A stretch of DNA of 64,000 bases from Nocardioides marinisabuli (lineage in GTDB: Bacteria > Actinomycetota > Actinomycetes > Propionibacteriales > Nocardioidaceae). How positions within the stretch are numbered: position 1 is the first letter of the stretch; every line of letters begins with the position of its first letter. A model generated the notes under the pieces. It worked only from the letters and a program-made list of their open reading frames with translations, was not told where the DNA came from and ran no database searches. A program made the position numbers and the translations under genes. This document shows, piece by piece, positions 36,977-44,840 of the stretch. The DNA is taken from the NCBI RefSeq assembly GCF_013466785.1, contig NZ_CP059163.1, positions 2,728,001 to 2,792,000 on the forward strand. The letters are read 5' to 3'.

Positions 36977-38584
36977 GTGGTCGAGTCGTACGAGTTCCTG
37001 TCGCTGGTCCCGCCGCTGCTCGCCATCGGTCTCGTGGTGGCCACCCGCAAGGTCCTGCTCAGCCTGGGTCTGGGGGTGCTCAGCGCCGCGTTCCTCGTGG
37101 CCGACGGGTCGCCCTGGGAGACCGTCAGGCTGGTCGCGACCGCCTTCGCCGAGATCTTCTGGGTCGACGGGGGCCTCAACACCACCTACGTCTACATCCT
37201 GGTCTTCACCCTGACCCTGGGCGTGATCACCGCGTTCATCCTGATGTCGGGCGGCACCAAGGCGTTCGCCGACTGGGCCCACGAGCGCATCAAGACCCGG
37301 CGCGGCGCGGTGCTGCTGCCTGCCCTGCTCGGCATGGCGATCTTCATCGACGACTACTTCAACGCCCTGACCGTCGGCCAGGTCACCCGCCCGGTGACCG
37401 ACCGGCACCGGGTCTCGCGGGCCAAGCTGACCTACCTGGTCGACTCCACGTCGGCGCCGGTGGCGGTCCTGGTCCCGTTCTCCAGCTGGGGCGCCTACAT
37501 CCTCGGCGTCATCGCGCCGATCATGGACGAGTCCTCGCTGAGCATGAGCGACGTGAGCGCGTTCCTGCGGGCCGCCGGCGCCAACTACTACGCCTACGCG
37601 GCGCTGCTCATGGTCGCGCTGGTGGTCCTGCTGGGCGTCGACATCGGCCCGATGCGCCGCGAGGAGCGCCGGGCCCTGGTCGAGGGGGAGACCTACGACC
37701 GCAGCGACGACATCCCCGGGCAGCTGTCCGAGGACCTGCCCACCCACCGTCCCGGCGCCAAGCGCGCCCTGGTGGTGCCCTTCGGGCTGCTCGTGCTCGG
37801 GGTGCTCGGCGGCATCGCGGTCACCGGACGGATGGGGGCCGGCTCCTGGTCGCCCATCGACATCCTCGCCGAGACCGACGTGACGCTCTCACTGCTCGTC
37901 GGAGGCTTCCTGGGGCTGGCGGGCTCGCTCTACTACTACGCGCGCGACACCTCGTCGAACCCCAAGTTCGGCGCCAGCACCTTCGGCCGCGGCTGGGCCG
38001 AGGGCATCCGGTCGATGTGGCCGGCGGTGAGCATCCTGCTGCTGGCCTGGATGCTCGGCTCGCTGATCGCCGCCCTCGGCACCGGCGAGTTCCTCGGCGG
38101 CCTGGTCGAGGACTCCTCGATCTCCCCGTCGTGGCTGGTCCCGACGGTCTTCCTCATCGCCGGCGCGATGGCGTTCGCGACCGGCACCTCGTGGGGCTCC
38201 TTCGGCCTCCTGCTGCCGATCGCCGGCGGCATCGTCAACGCCGTGGACGCCCCCGAGCTGCTGCTGCCGGCGCTGGGTGCGGTGCTGGCCGGTGCCGTGG
38301 CCGGCGACCACGCCTCGCCGATCTCCGACACCACGATCCTCAGCTCCACCGGAGCGGGCTGCAACGTGATCACCCACGTGACCACCCAGCTGCCGTACGT
38401 CGTCATCTCGGTCGTCGCCGCGACGCTCGGCTACGTGACGGTCGCCCTCGCCGGCTCGGTGCTGCTCGGGCTCGGCGTCACGCTGGGCGTCGGCGCGCTC
38501 GTCCTGCTGACCGCGCACCGCCTGGCCGGCCCGCTCGAGGACGACATCGACGCGGCCGACGTGACGCAACCGTCCACGCCGTGA
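36977..38584 (+). CDS. Na+/H+ antiporter NhaC family
   Basis: The 535-residue membrane protein has about 12 hydrophobic segments. The family motifs are GMAIFIDDYFNALTVGQVTRPVTDRH, where the acidic pair lies in a helix, DSTSAPVAVLVPFSSWGAY, and GDHASPISDTTILSSTGAGCN. Similar proteins exchange Na+ or organic cations/malate for H+ or lactate, so the substrate is open. GTG 36977 has GGGAGGAGAG nearby; a TAGCGT box lies at 36944-36949. Confidence 0.88.
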   Translation: MVESYEFLSLVPPLLAIGLVVATRKVLLSLGLGVLSAAFLVADGSPWETVRLVATAFAEIFWVDGGLNTTYVYILVFTLTLGVITAFILMSGGTKAFADWAHERIKTRRGAVLLPALLGMAIFIDDYFNALTVGQVTRPVTDRHRVSRAKLTYLVDSTSAPVAVLVPFSSWGAYILGVIAPIMDESSLSMSDVSAFLRAAGANYYAYAALLMVALVVLLGVDIGPMRREERRALVEGETYDRSDDIPGQLSEDLPTHRPGAKRALVVPFGLLVLGVLGGIAVTGRMGAGSWSPIDILAETDVTLSLLVGGFLGLAGSLYYYARDTSSNPKFGASTFGRGWAEGIRSMWPAVSILLLAWMLGSLIAALGTGEFLGGLVEDSSISPSWLVPTVFLIAGAMAFATGTSWGSFGLLLPIAGGIVNAVDAPELLLPALGAVLAGAVAGDHASPISDTTILSSTGAGCNVITHVTTQLPYVVISVVAATLGYVTVALAGSVLLGLGVTLGVGALVLLTAHRLAGPLEDDIDAADVTQPSTP

Positions 38585-38610
38585 AGGCCTGCAGGACGCG
38601 TAAAGATCGC

Positions 38611-38616
38611 TAGGCT
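38611..38616 (+). promoter_or_regulatory. -10 box TAGGCT, leaderless start
   Basis: TAGGCT ends 6 nt before the GTG at 38623 of the single-domain receiver gene. Confidence 0.5.
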
Positions 38617-38622
38617 CCTGCT

Positions 38623-39006
38623 GTGGACGGGTCCGGGGAGTGGCGCTTCCTGGTCGTCGACGACCAGGAGGACATCCGCGACATCATGGTCCGGATGCTC
38701 ACCCGCCTCGGGCACGTCGCCGACGAGGCCGCCGACGGCCAGTTCGCCGTCGAGGCGCTGGCCGCGTCGACGTACGACGTGATGCTGCTGGACCTGTCGA
38801 TGCCTCGGATGAGCGGCGAGGACGTCGTGCGCTGGCTGCGCGAGCACCCCGACGTGGCCCCCGGCCTGCGGGTCGTGGTCGTCAGCGCCTGGGCGGGCGA
38901 CAAGCGACCGGTGCTGCACGAGCTCGGCGTCGACGCCGTGCTGCCCAAGCCGTTCCGCAAGCAGCAGCTGCTCGACCTGCTCGACGAGCTCGCGCAGCCG
39001 CGCTGA
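38623..39006 (+). CDS. CheY-like single-domain response regulator
   Basis: The 127-residue receiver has no output domain: acidic pair in LVVDDQED, phosphoacceptor Asp in MLLDLSMPRMSG, Thr/Ser position in VVVSAWAGDK, and Lys in VLPKPF. It could relay phosphate to or from the histidine kinase encoded at 40368-41711, the nearest kinase on the same strand. The peptide and P450 genes lie between, behind their own probable promoter. Confidence 0.9.
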   Translation: MDGSGEWRFLVVDDQEDIRDIMVRMLTRLGHVADEAADGQFAVEALAASTYDVMLLDLSMPRMSGEDVVRWLREHPDVAPGLRVVVVSAWAGDKRPVLHELGVDAVLPKPFRKQQLLDLLDELAQPR

Positions 39007-39045
39007 GCCCACCGGAGCGCTCGATTCCGTGGTCGGGGTGAGCCC

Positions 39046-39118
39046 GGCCTCACTAGGATGAGGCCAGCCGCAGGGACGGGAGGGTCCAGGCGGTCGTTCT
39101 CGGGACCTCCGAGGACCC
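39046..39118 (+). promoter_or_regulatory. Promoter with operator-like palindrome and leader hairpins
   Basis: TAGGAT (39054-39059) fits a -10 box. A perfect inverted repeat GGCCTCA / TGAGGCC (39046-39052 and 39059-39065) surrounds it, so a bound protein would block polymerase. In the leader, GGTCC near 39083 can pair with either GGACC (39103-39107) or GGACC within 39113-39118, giving mutually exclusive hairpins before the peptide gene. Confidence 0.45.
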
Positions 39119-39140
39119 ACTCTAGGGAGGGAGCACACCG

Positions 39141-39215
39141 ATGTTGAAGCTGATCCAGAAGCGTCGTGCCGCACGCCAGGTCTCGGCGTTCTACATGTGG
39201 CGTCCGGGCCGCTGA
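39141..39215 (+). CDS. 24-residue peptide, probable P450-modified RiPP precursor
   Basis: A strong ribosome site (AGGGAGGGAG, 7 nt before the ATG) drives a 24-codon reading frame. The peptide has a basic amphipathic N-terminal half (K3, K7, R8, R9, R12), which would serve as leader, and an aromatic C-terminal end SAFYMWRPGR with F17, Y18 and W20. A P450 gene starts 28 bp downstream. Biarylitides, cittilins and atropopeptides are made from similarly short precursors whose Tyr/Trp side chains are cross-linked by one P450. I do not recognise this exact precursor type. Expression is inferred from the ribosome site and position only. Confidence 0.65.
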   Translation: MLKLIQKRRAARQVSAFYMWRPGR

Positions 39216-39243
39216 CCGCGACCCGACGCCGGACGGCAGGCGG

Positions 39244-40371
39244 ATGACGTCTGTCCTCGAGCGCGGCACCGAGCAGGCCGACGGCCGGCTCGGTGCCGTG
39301 CTGCGTGCGGTGGGTCGCCCGCAGCCGGTGGCGCTGGGCCGCCACGGGCCCTGGGTGGTCACCACCCTCGAGCACGCGCGCTCGGTCCTCACCGACCCGG
39401 GCGCCTTCGACTTCCCGGTCGACGTGAGCCGTCGCTCCCTGCCCCGGGGACAGGAGCGCGACCGCGACGCCGGCTTCGTGCCGCTGCCCCGCGCCCGGAC
39501 GGCGGTCGCCGCCGACGTCCTCGTCGACGAGCTGCGCGCGGCCGTCCGATCGGGCGCGGGCGCCGAGCACGACGCCATGCGGCTGCTGCGCCGTCCGGTC
39601 GCCCGCGCCACGGCCGCGGCGGTCCTCGACGGCGTCGCCGACCCCGAGCGCGACGCGGTCGCCGACGCCGTGCTCGCCTGGATCGACGCGCTGGCCCCGG
39701 TCATCGCGGCCGTGCGCCCCCCGTCTCGCTGGTCGCGGGTACGCCGCCACGAGGACGCGGCGCGCACCCGCCTCGAGTCGCTGCTCCGGGCCCTCGACGA
39801 CCCGGAGCCGGCGCGCACGGCCACCATGCTGGCGGCCGGCACCCAGGTCCCCATCGCCGCCGGGGCGTGGCTGCTGGTGGCGCTGGCCGAGCGACCCGCG
39901 CTGCAGCAGCGGCTCGGCACCGGTGACCTCGAGCCGTCCTCGGTCGTCTGGGAGGTGCTGCGGCTGGCCCCGCCGACCTGGGTCACCGCCCGGGTCGCCC
40001 GTCGCGCCGTCGTGCTCGGGGGCGAGCGGGTGCCCGAGGGCGGGGTGGTGCTGGTCAGCCCCCTGCTGCTGGGTCGGCTCGCCGAGCTCGTGCCGGCCCA
40101 CGAGCAGGAGTCCGGCGACACCCGAGGTGCCTTCGCCCCCGACCGGTGGCAGGACCCGCACGCCCGGCCCGGGGCCTGGCTGCCCTTCGGTGCCGGCCCG
40201 CACGCCTGCCCGGGCCGCAGCGTGGGCCTGGCCCAGCTGGTCGCGCTCATCACGTGGGCCGGTGGCGTGCACCTCGAGCTGGCCGCACCGGTACGCCTGG
40301 ACCAGTCCCGCGGTATCTTTCCGCGACCGGCACGGTTGGCCGTCACGGCCCGCGACGAGGTGGAGGGGTGA
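39244..40371 (+). CDS. Cytochrome P450, candidate RiPP cross-linking enzyme
   Basis: The 375-residue P450 is short for the superfamily but complete at the heme end. The ExxR motif is EVLR (237-240), and the heme loop FGAGPHACPG has Cys322 as axial ligand. In the I-helix the oxygen-activation motif AGxDT reads AAGTQVP (197-203), so the acid-alcohol pair is missing. This is seen in P450s that do not perform ordinary hydroxylation. The N-terminus is soluble. Its stop overlaps the kinase GTG (GTGA). Together with the peptide gene it suggests oxidative side-chain coupling on the peptide. Confidence 0.88.
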   Translation: MTSVLERGTEQADGRLGAVLRAVGRPQPVALGRHGPWVVTTLEHARSVLTDPGAFDFPVDVSRRSLPRGQERDRDAGFVPLPRARTAVAADVLVDELRAAVRSGAGAEHDAMRLLRRPVARATAAAVLDGVADPERDAVADAVLAWIDALAPVIAAVRPPSRWSRVRRHEDAARTRLESLLRALDDPEPARTATMLAAGTQVPIAAGAWLLVALAERPALQQRLGTGDLEPSSVVWEVLRLAPPTWVTARVARRAVVLGGERVPEGGVVLVSPLLLGRLAELVPAHEQESGDTRGAFAPDRWQDPHARPGAWLPFGAGPHACPGRSVGLAQLVALITWAGGVHLELAAPVRLDQSRGIFPRPARLAVTARDEVEG

Positions 40372-41711
40372 GCAGCACGATGGAGCCCGCCCTCCAGGAG
40401 GTCGCCGAGGATGCCCGGCCCAGCGCCTTCGGCGTCCGCCTGGCCCAGCAGGTGCTCCTGGCCGAGACCGAGCTCGTCGCGGCGCTCGAGCAGCTGGCCG
40501 AGGTCGTCCTGGAGGACCCGCGCGTCGAGGTGCTCGCGGTCGCCCTGACCACCTTCAGCCCCACCGACCCCGAGCAGTGGTTCCACCTGGGGGAGCGTGC
40601 CTGGCTGCGCCAGTGGCAGCGCCCCGGCGCCCGGTGCACCGTGCTGCCCGGAGGCGCCCGCGACGCGCAGGACGCGCTCACCATGCCGTGGCTCTCCCAG
40701 CGCTCGCGGCGCGAGGCAGTCGTGGTGCGCGACGCCGAGCTGCTCCCGCCCGAGGCCGCCCAGGACGCCCGCGAGATGGCGCGCTGCCACGTGCGCGCCA
40801 CCGTCAGCACCGCGATGCTCTCCGGCGGCTCCATGTTCGGCTCACTCTCGGTGGGCAGCGAGCAGCCGGGGGACTGGTCCGAGACGCTGGTGGCCGACCT
40901 GCGCCTGCTCAGCGCCGCCTTCACCGCACGGATGGCCGTGCAGGCCGCGGAGCGCTCGCTGGCCGACGCGATCGTGCGCGGCGACCAGGCCAGCGCGGTG
41001 CAGCAGCAGTTCTTCGCCGCCACCGGCCACGAGCTGCGCACCCCGATCAGCGCCGTGCTGGGCTACGCCGAGGTGCTCCAGAACGACGCCGAGGACCTCG
41101 AGGGCGTGCTCGACCCCGAGCAGCTGGCCGAGTTCGTCACCCAGGTCCGCAAGGACACCGGGGTCATCGTGAGCGCCGGCGAGCAGCTGCTCGCCATCGT
41201 CGAGGACCTGCTGAGCACCGCGCGCCTGCTCGGCGACGGGAGCCGCGGCCCGGTCGTGGTCTCCGAGGCCGTCCAGGACGTCGCCCACTGGGTCCGTACG
41301 CCGGCCGCGACCGCCGGGGTGGAAGTGACCTGCGCGATCGAGCCGGACCTCGCGGTCGAGGCGACCGCCTCGGGCGTGCGCCAGGTCCTCACCAACCTCG
41401 TCGGCAACGCCGTGGCCCACAACCGCCCCGGCGGCACGGTCACGGTCACCGCCGCCCGCACCCGCGGGGAGGCCGGCGAGCCCCGGGTGCGGATCAGCGT
41501 CAAGGACACCGGCCCGGGGCTCACCCAGCGCCAGCTCGACCAGGTCTTCGAGCCGTTCGTGCGCTTCGCGGAGGCAGGCGTGCGCGGCACAGGCCTGGGC
41601 CTGTCGTTGGCGCGCTCGGTCGCCGAGCGCGACGGCGGCTGGCTCGGCGTCGACTCGCGCCCCGGCGAGGGGTCGACCTTCTGGGTCGACCTGCCCGCCC
41701 CGCCCGACTGA
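40368..41711 (+). CDS. Soluble sensor histidine kinase coupled to the P450
   Basis: The 447-residue kinase has an N-terminal sensory region of about 200 residues that resembles a GAF fold (VEVLAVALTTFSPTDPEQWFHLGERAW, AMLSGGSMFGSLSVGS). HisKA with ATGHELRTPISAVLGYAEVL follows, then HATPase boxes NLVGNAVAHNRPGG, VKDTGPGL and GTGLGLSLARSV. No transmembrane segment exists. The 4 bp overlap with the P450 gene is unusual and implies co-translation. It may sense the modified peptide or the redox/heme state, with the receiver at 38623-39006 as possible partner; both are inferences. Confidence 0.87.
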   Translation: MSSTMEPALQEVAEDARPSAFGVRLAQQVLLAETELVAALEQLAEVVLEDPRVEVLAVALTTFSPTDPEQWFHLGERAWLRQWQRPGARCTVLPGGARDAQDALTMPWLSQRSRREAVVVRDAELLPPEAAQDAREMARCHVRATVSTAMLSGGSMFGSLSVGSEQPGDWSETLVADLRLLSAAFTARMAVQAAERSLADAIVRGDQASAVQQQFFAATGHELRTPISAVLGYAEVLQNDAEDLEGVLDPEQLAEFVTQVRKDTGVIVSAGEQLLAIVEDLLSTARLLGDGSRGPVVVSEAVQDVAHWVRTPAATAGVEVTCAIEPDLAVEATASGVRQVLTNLVGNAVAHNRPGGTVTVTAARTRGEAGEPRVRISVKDTGPGLTQRQLDQVFEPFVRFAEAGVRGTGLGLSLARSVAERDGGWLGVDSRPGEGSTFWVDLPAPPD

Positions 41712-42202
41712 GCAGCGGCTGCGCCGCTGGTCGGGCGGTGACGAGCCCCAGCGATGAGCGTCGTCGAGATCCCGGTGAGAACCGCGGTCGCCGTACGTCG
41801 TGTGGTCGCTGGGTTTCGGCGACGCTCGAGCCTTCGGCCCTCGCTGCTCAACCAACGGTGGGGCGACGCCGACCCGGCTGGTTCGAACGGGCCGACTCGG
41901 CGTACAGGAGCGCGGTCGTCGTACGCCGTGTGGTCGCGCCCGTTGGTCGAGCAGTGACGAGCGCCAGCGAGGAGCGTCGTCGAGACCTGGTGAGGTGCGC
42001 GGTCGCCGTACGTCGTGTGGTCGCTGCCCGTTGGTCGAGCAGTGACGAGCGCCAGCGAGGAGCGTCGTCGAGACCCCGGTGAGAACCGCGGTCGCCGTAC
42101 GCCGTGGGGTCACCGGGTTTCGGCGACGCTCGAGCCTTCGGCCCTCGCTGCTCAACCAACGCTGGGGCCCTCGCTGCTCAACCCACGGTGTGGGGGCGGG
42201 TC
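41712..42202. repeat. Intergenic cluster of tandem and inverted repeats, no gene
   Basis: This 490 bp gap holds no convincing gene. A 46 bp unit (GTTGGTCGAGCAGTGACGAG to GTCGAGACC) occurs at 41942-41987 and 42030-42075, with a degenerate copy at 41726-41771. A block that runs from GTGAGAACCG to GCTGCTCAACC recurs 304 bp apart (about 41775-41855 and 42079-42160). It contains TTTCGGCGACGCTCGAGCC facing CTCGCTGCTCAACC. Similar GGTCGAG...GTCGAGACC palindromes are scattered between genes in many actinobacteria. Confidence 0.75.
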
Positions 42203-43624
42203 CTAGAGGCGGGCGCCCATCCAGGCCTCGACGTCGTCGGCGCTGCGGGGGAGGGCGGCGGAGAGGTTGCGGTGCCCGTCGGCGGTGACCAGGACGTCGT
42301 CCTCGATGCGGACGCCGATGCCGCGCAGCTCCTCGGGCACCAGCAGGTCGTCCTCCTGGAAGTACAGGCCCGGCTCGACGGTCAGGACCATGCCCTCGGC
42401 CAGGGTGCCCTTGGCGTAGGACTCCGGGGCCGCGGCGCCGCAGTCGTGCACGTCCATGCCGAGCATGTGGCTGGTGCCGTGCAGGGTCCACCGGGCGTAG
42501 ACCTTGCTGTCGGGGTCGAGGGCCTGCGCCGCGGGGACCGGCAGGAGCCCCATGTCCTCGAGCCCGTGGGCCAGCACCGTCATCGAGGCCGTGTGCACGT
42601 CGGCGAAGGGGGTCCCCGGGCGCACGGCCTGGATGCCGGCCTCCTGCGCGGCCAGGACCAGGTCGTAGAGCTCGCGCTGGGCGCCGGTGTAGGTGCCGTC
42701 GACCGGCAGCGTGCGGGTGACGTCGGCGGTGTAGAGGTTGTGGCCCTCCACGCCCATGTCGAGCAGGACCAGCTCGCCGGGGGTGATCGCGCCGGAGTTC
42801 TCGATCCAGTGCAGCGTGGTCGCGTGCTTGCCGCCGCCGACGATCGAGTCGTAGCCGATGTCGTTGCCCATGGCCCGGGCCCGGCGGAAGAAGGTGCCCT
42901 CGATCCAGCGCTCGCCGTACTTGAGCACGTTGGCCCAGTCGGAGACCGAGTCCTCGAAGCCCAGGGTGGTGGCGTCGCAGGCGGCCTGCAGCTCGGCGAC
43001 CTCCCAATCGTCCTTGACCAGGCGCATCTCCGAGGCCACCCGCGCGAGCTCGCCGTCGAGGCCGGCGTCGCCGCCGACCAGCCGGTCGACCTGGGCGGAC
43101 ACGCCGCGGTGCACCCGGGTCTTGGGGGAGCTGACCGCGAGGTCCTCGGCGAGCCGGTCGACGTGGCGCACCTCGATGCCCAGGGAGTCGGAGATCTCGC
43201 GGGCCGAGGGGCGGCGACCCGCCCACAGCTCGCCGTACTGGCGGTCGCGGAAGAACTCGTCGCTCTCGCGCGAGGAGCGCGGACGGGCGTAGAGCACGGC
43301 CTCGCCGTCGGTCATGACCAGCACCGCGTCGGAGGTCAGGTTGCCGGTGAAGTAGGTGTGCGCGGTGTCGCTGCGGAAGCGGTAGTCGGTGTCGTTGGCC
43401 CGCACCTTGTAGGTGCCGGCCGGCAGCACCAGCCGCTCACCGGGGAAGGCCTCGACGAGGCGGGCGCGGCGCTGGGCGGCGAGGTCGGCCACCGGGTGGC
43501 GCGGCAGGTCGAGCTCGCGCTCGCCCCAGCCGGTGCGCATGAACTCCGAGTAGGCCGCGGGCACGGCCGGGTCGTGCGACTCGGTCTTGGGCTCGGCGGA
43601 CTCCGGGGTGCTCTGCTCGCTCAT
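42203..43624 (-). CDS. Xaa-Pro aminopeptidase (aminopeptidase P)
   Basis: The 473-residue metallopeptidase removes N-terminal residues before proline. The N-terminal creatinase-like domain (about 60-210) is followed by a pita-bread domain with metal ligands in LLDMGVEGHNLYTADVTRTLP (two Asp), LHGTSHMLGMDVHD (His), LTVEPGLYF (Glu) and GIGVRIEDDVLVT (Glu). The length fits the PepP group. ATG 43624 has TAGCAT 7 nt upstream; an ATG at 43633 is also in frame. Confidence 0.92.
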   Translation of the reverse strand: MSEQSTPESAEPKTESHDPAVPAAYSEFMRTGWGERELDLPRHPVADLAAQRRARLVEAFPGERLVLPAGTYKVRANDTDYRFRSDTAHTYFTGNLTSDAVLVMTDGEAVLYARPRSSRESDEFFRDRQYGELWAGRRPSAREISDSLGIEVRHVDRLAEDLAVSSPKTRVHRGVSAQVDRLVGGDAGLDGELARVASEMRLVKDDWEVAELQAACDATTLGFEDSVSDWANVLKYGERWIEGTFFRRARAMGNDIGYDSIVGGGKHATTLHWIENSGAITPGELVLLDMGVEGHNLYTADVTRTLPVDGTYTGAQRELYDLVLAAQEAGIQAVRPGTPFADVHTASMTVLAHGLEDMGLLPVPAAQALDPDSKVYARWTLHGTSHMLGMDVHDCGAAAPESYAKGTLAEGMVLTVEPGLYFQEDDLLVPEELRGIGVRIEDDVLVTADGHRNLSAALPRSADDVEAWMGARL

Positions 43625-43631
43625 GCACGCC

Positions 43632-43637
43632 ATGCTA
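43632..43637 (-). promoter_or_regulatory. -10 box TAGCAT, leaderless start
   Basis: TAGCAT on the minus strand lies 7 nt before the ATG at 43624 of the aminopeptidase P gene. Confidence 0.45.
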
Positions 43638-43704
43638 CGTGCCGACCCGTCGAGCGTCGGTGCCGCTCGACGCCGCCACCGACGCCGCCACCCGGGCCTG
43701 CCGA

Positions 43705-43710
43705 TAGGCT
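43705..43710 (+). promoter_or_regulatory. -10 box TAGGCT, leaderless start
   Basis: TAGGCT ends 8 nt before the ATG at 43719 of the prsW-like gene, the first gene of the dynamin operon. Confidence 0.5.
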
Positions 43711-43718
43711 CTGCTGCC

Positions 43719-44840
43719 ATGGTGCCGGCCCGTCGTGACAACGTCGCCTTCACCGTCGTCGTCACCGCCCTGGTCGTGCTCGGTGCGCTGCCGATCCTGC
43801 TGGTCATCGCCCTGTCCGGCGGCCCCGGCTCGCTGGTGCTCGCCACGGGTCTCGCGGCCCTGCCGGTGGGGCCGCTGGTGGCCTGCTACCTGTGGCTCGA
43901 CCGGTACGAGCCCGAGCCGCGCTCGCTGCTGCTGCTGGGCCTGCTGTGGGGTGGTTTCGTGGCCACCGCCGCGGCCCTGCTCGTGCAGGGCGTCGGCGGC
44001 TTCTTCGTCGGGGTGACCGAGGCCGCCAGCCTCGCCGTGGTCGCCCCCGTGACCGAGGAGCTCTCCAAGGGCGCGTTCCTGGTGCTGCTGCTGTGGTGGC
44101 GCCGCGCCGAGCTGGACGGGGTCCTCGACGGCATCGTGTACGCCGGCATGGTCGGCATCGGCTTCGCCTTCGTCGAGAACATCCTCTACCTCGCCGCCGC
44201 CTACAACGGCACCGACGGGATGGGTCCCGGCGGCACCGAGGCGCTGACCGCCACCTTCGTGGTGCGCTGCCTCTTCAGCCCCTTCGCCCACCCGTTCTTC
44301 ACCACCTTCATCGGCATCGGCGTCGGCCTGGCGGTGGGCTCGCGCTCCCCGGCGGTACGGGTGCTGGCGCCGCTGGGGGGCTACGTGCTGGCCGTCCTGG
44401 CCCACGGGCTGTGGAACGGCTCGACCATCTTCGGGGTCGGCAGCTTCGTGGTGGTCTACCTCGTGCTGATGTTCCCGGCGCTGGTCGGGCTCTTCGCGAT
44501 CGCCGTGTGGGCGCGCCGCTCGGAGCGCACGATGCTGGCCGCCGCCCTCGGCGACGCGGCGCAGCGCGGTCTGCTGCCCGCCACCGACATCGGCTGGGTC
44601 GTCGACCTCGGGGCGCGTCGCCGGGCTCGCCGCCACGCCCGCCAGGCGGGTGGTGCCGCGGGCGAGGCTGCCATGCGTGACTACCAGCAAGCGGTGATCG
44701 AGCTCGGATTCCTGCATCATCGCTACCTGCGGGGCACCCCTCCGCCAGACTTCGCACTCCGAGGACAGCACTACGTCGCGCGTATCCGCGCCGTACGACC
44801 GTCCATCGCCTTCCCCGGACAGGTGGTTCCGACCCGATGA
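43719..44840 (+). CDS. PrsW-family intramembrane metalloprotease
   Basis: The 373-residue protein has about eight transmembrane helices and the PrsW/CAAX-like catalytic motifs: TEELSKG (EExxKG), GIGFAFVENILYL, FAHPFFTTF and AHGLWNGS. PrsW of Bacillus cleaves an anti-sigma factor, so site-1-type proteolysis is a possible role. The last 70 residues are cytoplasmic and basic. It overlaps the first dynamin-like gene by 4 bp (ATGA). Confidence 0.88.
   Translation: MVPARRDNVAFTVVVTALVVLGALPILLVIALSGGPGSLVLATGLAALPVGPLVACYLWLDRYEPEPRSLLLLGLLWGGFVATAAALLVQGVGGFFVGVTEAASLAVVAPVTEELSKGAFLVLLLWWRRAELDGVLDGIVYAGMVGIGFAFVENILYLAAAYNGTDGMGPGGTEALTATFVVRCLFSPFAHPFFTTFIGIGVGLAVGSRSPAVRVLAPLGGYVLAVLAHGLWNGSTIFGVGSFVVVYLVLMFPALVGLFAIAVWARRSERTMLAAALGDAAQRGLLPATDIGWVVDLGARRRARRHARQAGGAAGEAAMRDYQQAVIELGFLHHRYLRGTPPPDFALRGQHYVARIRAVRPSIAFPGQVVPTR

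Noticed and set aside
39141..39215. Mycofactocin precursor
   Set aside because: The tail does not end in the Val-Tyr mycofactocin core, and no radical SAM or MftB-like gene is adjacent; the partner is a P450.
41754..42206. Short open frames within the 41.7-42.2 kb gap
   Set aside because: They differ only by repeated sequence, lack ribosome sites and start/stop within repeat units, so they are not credible genes.
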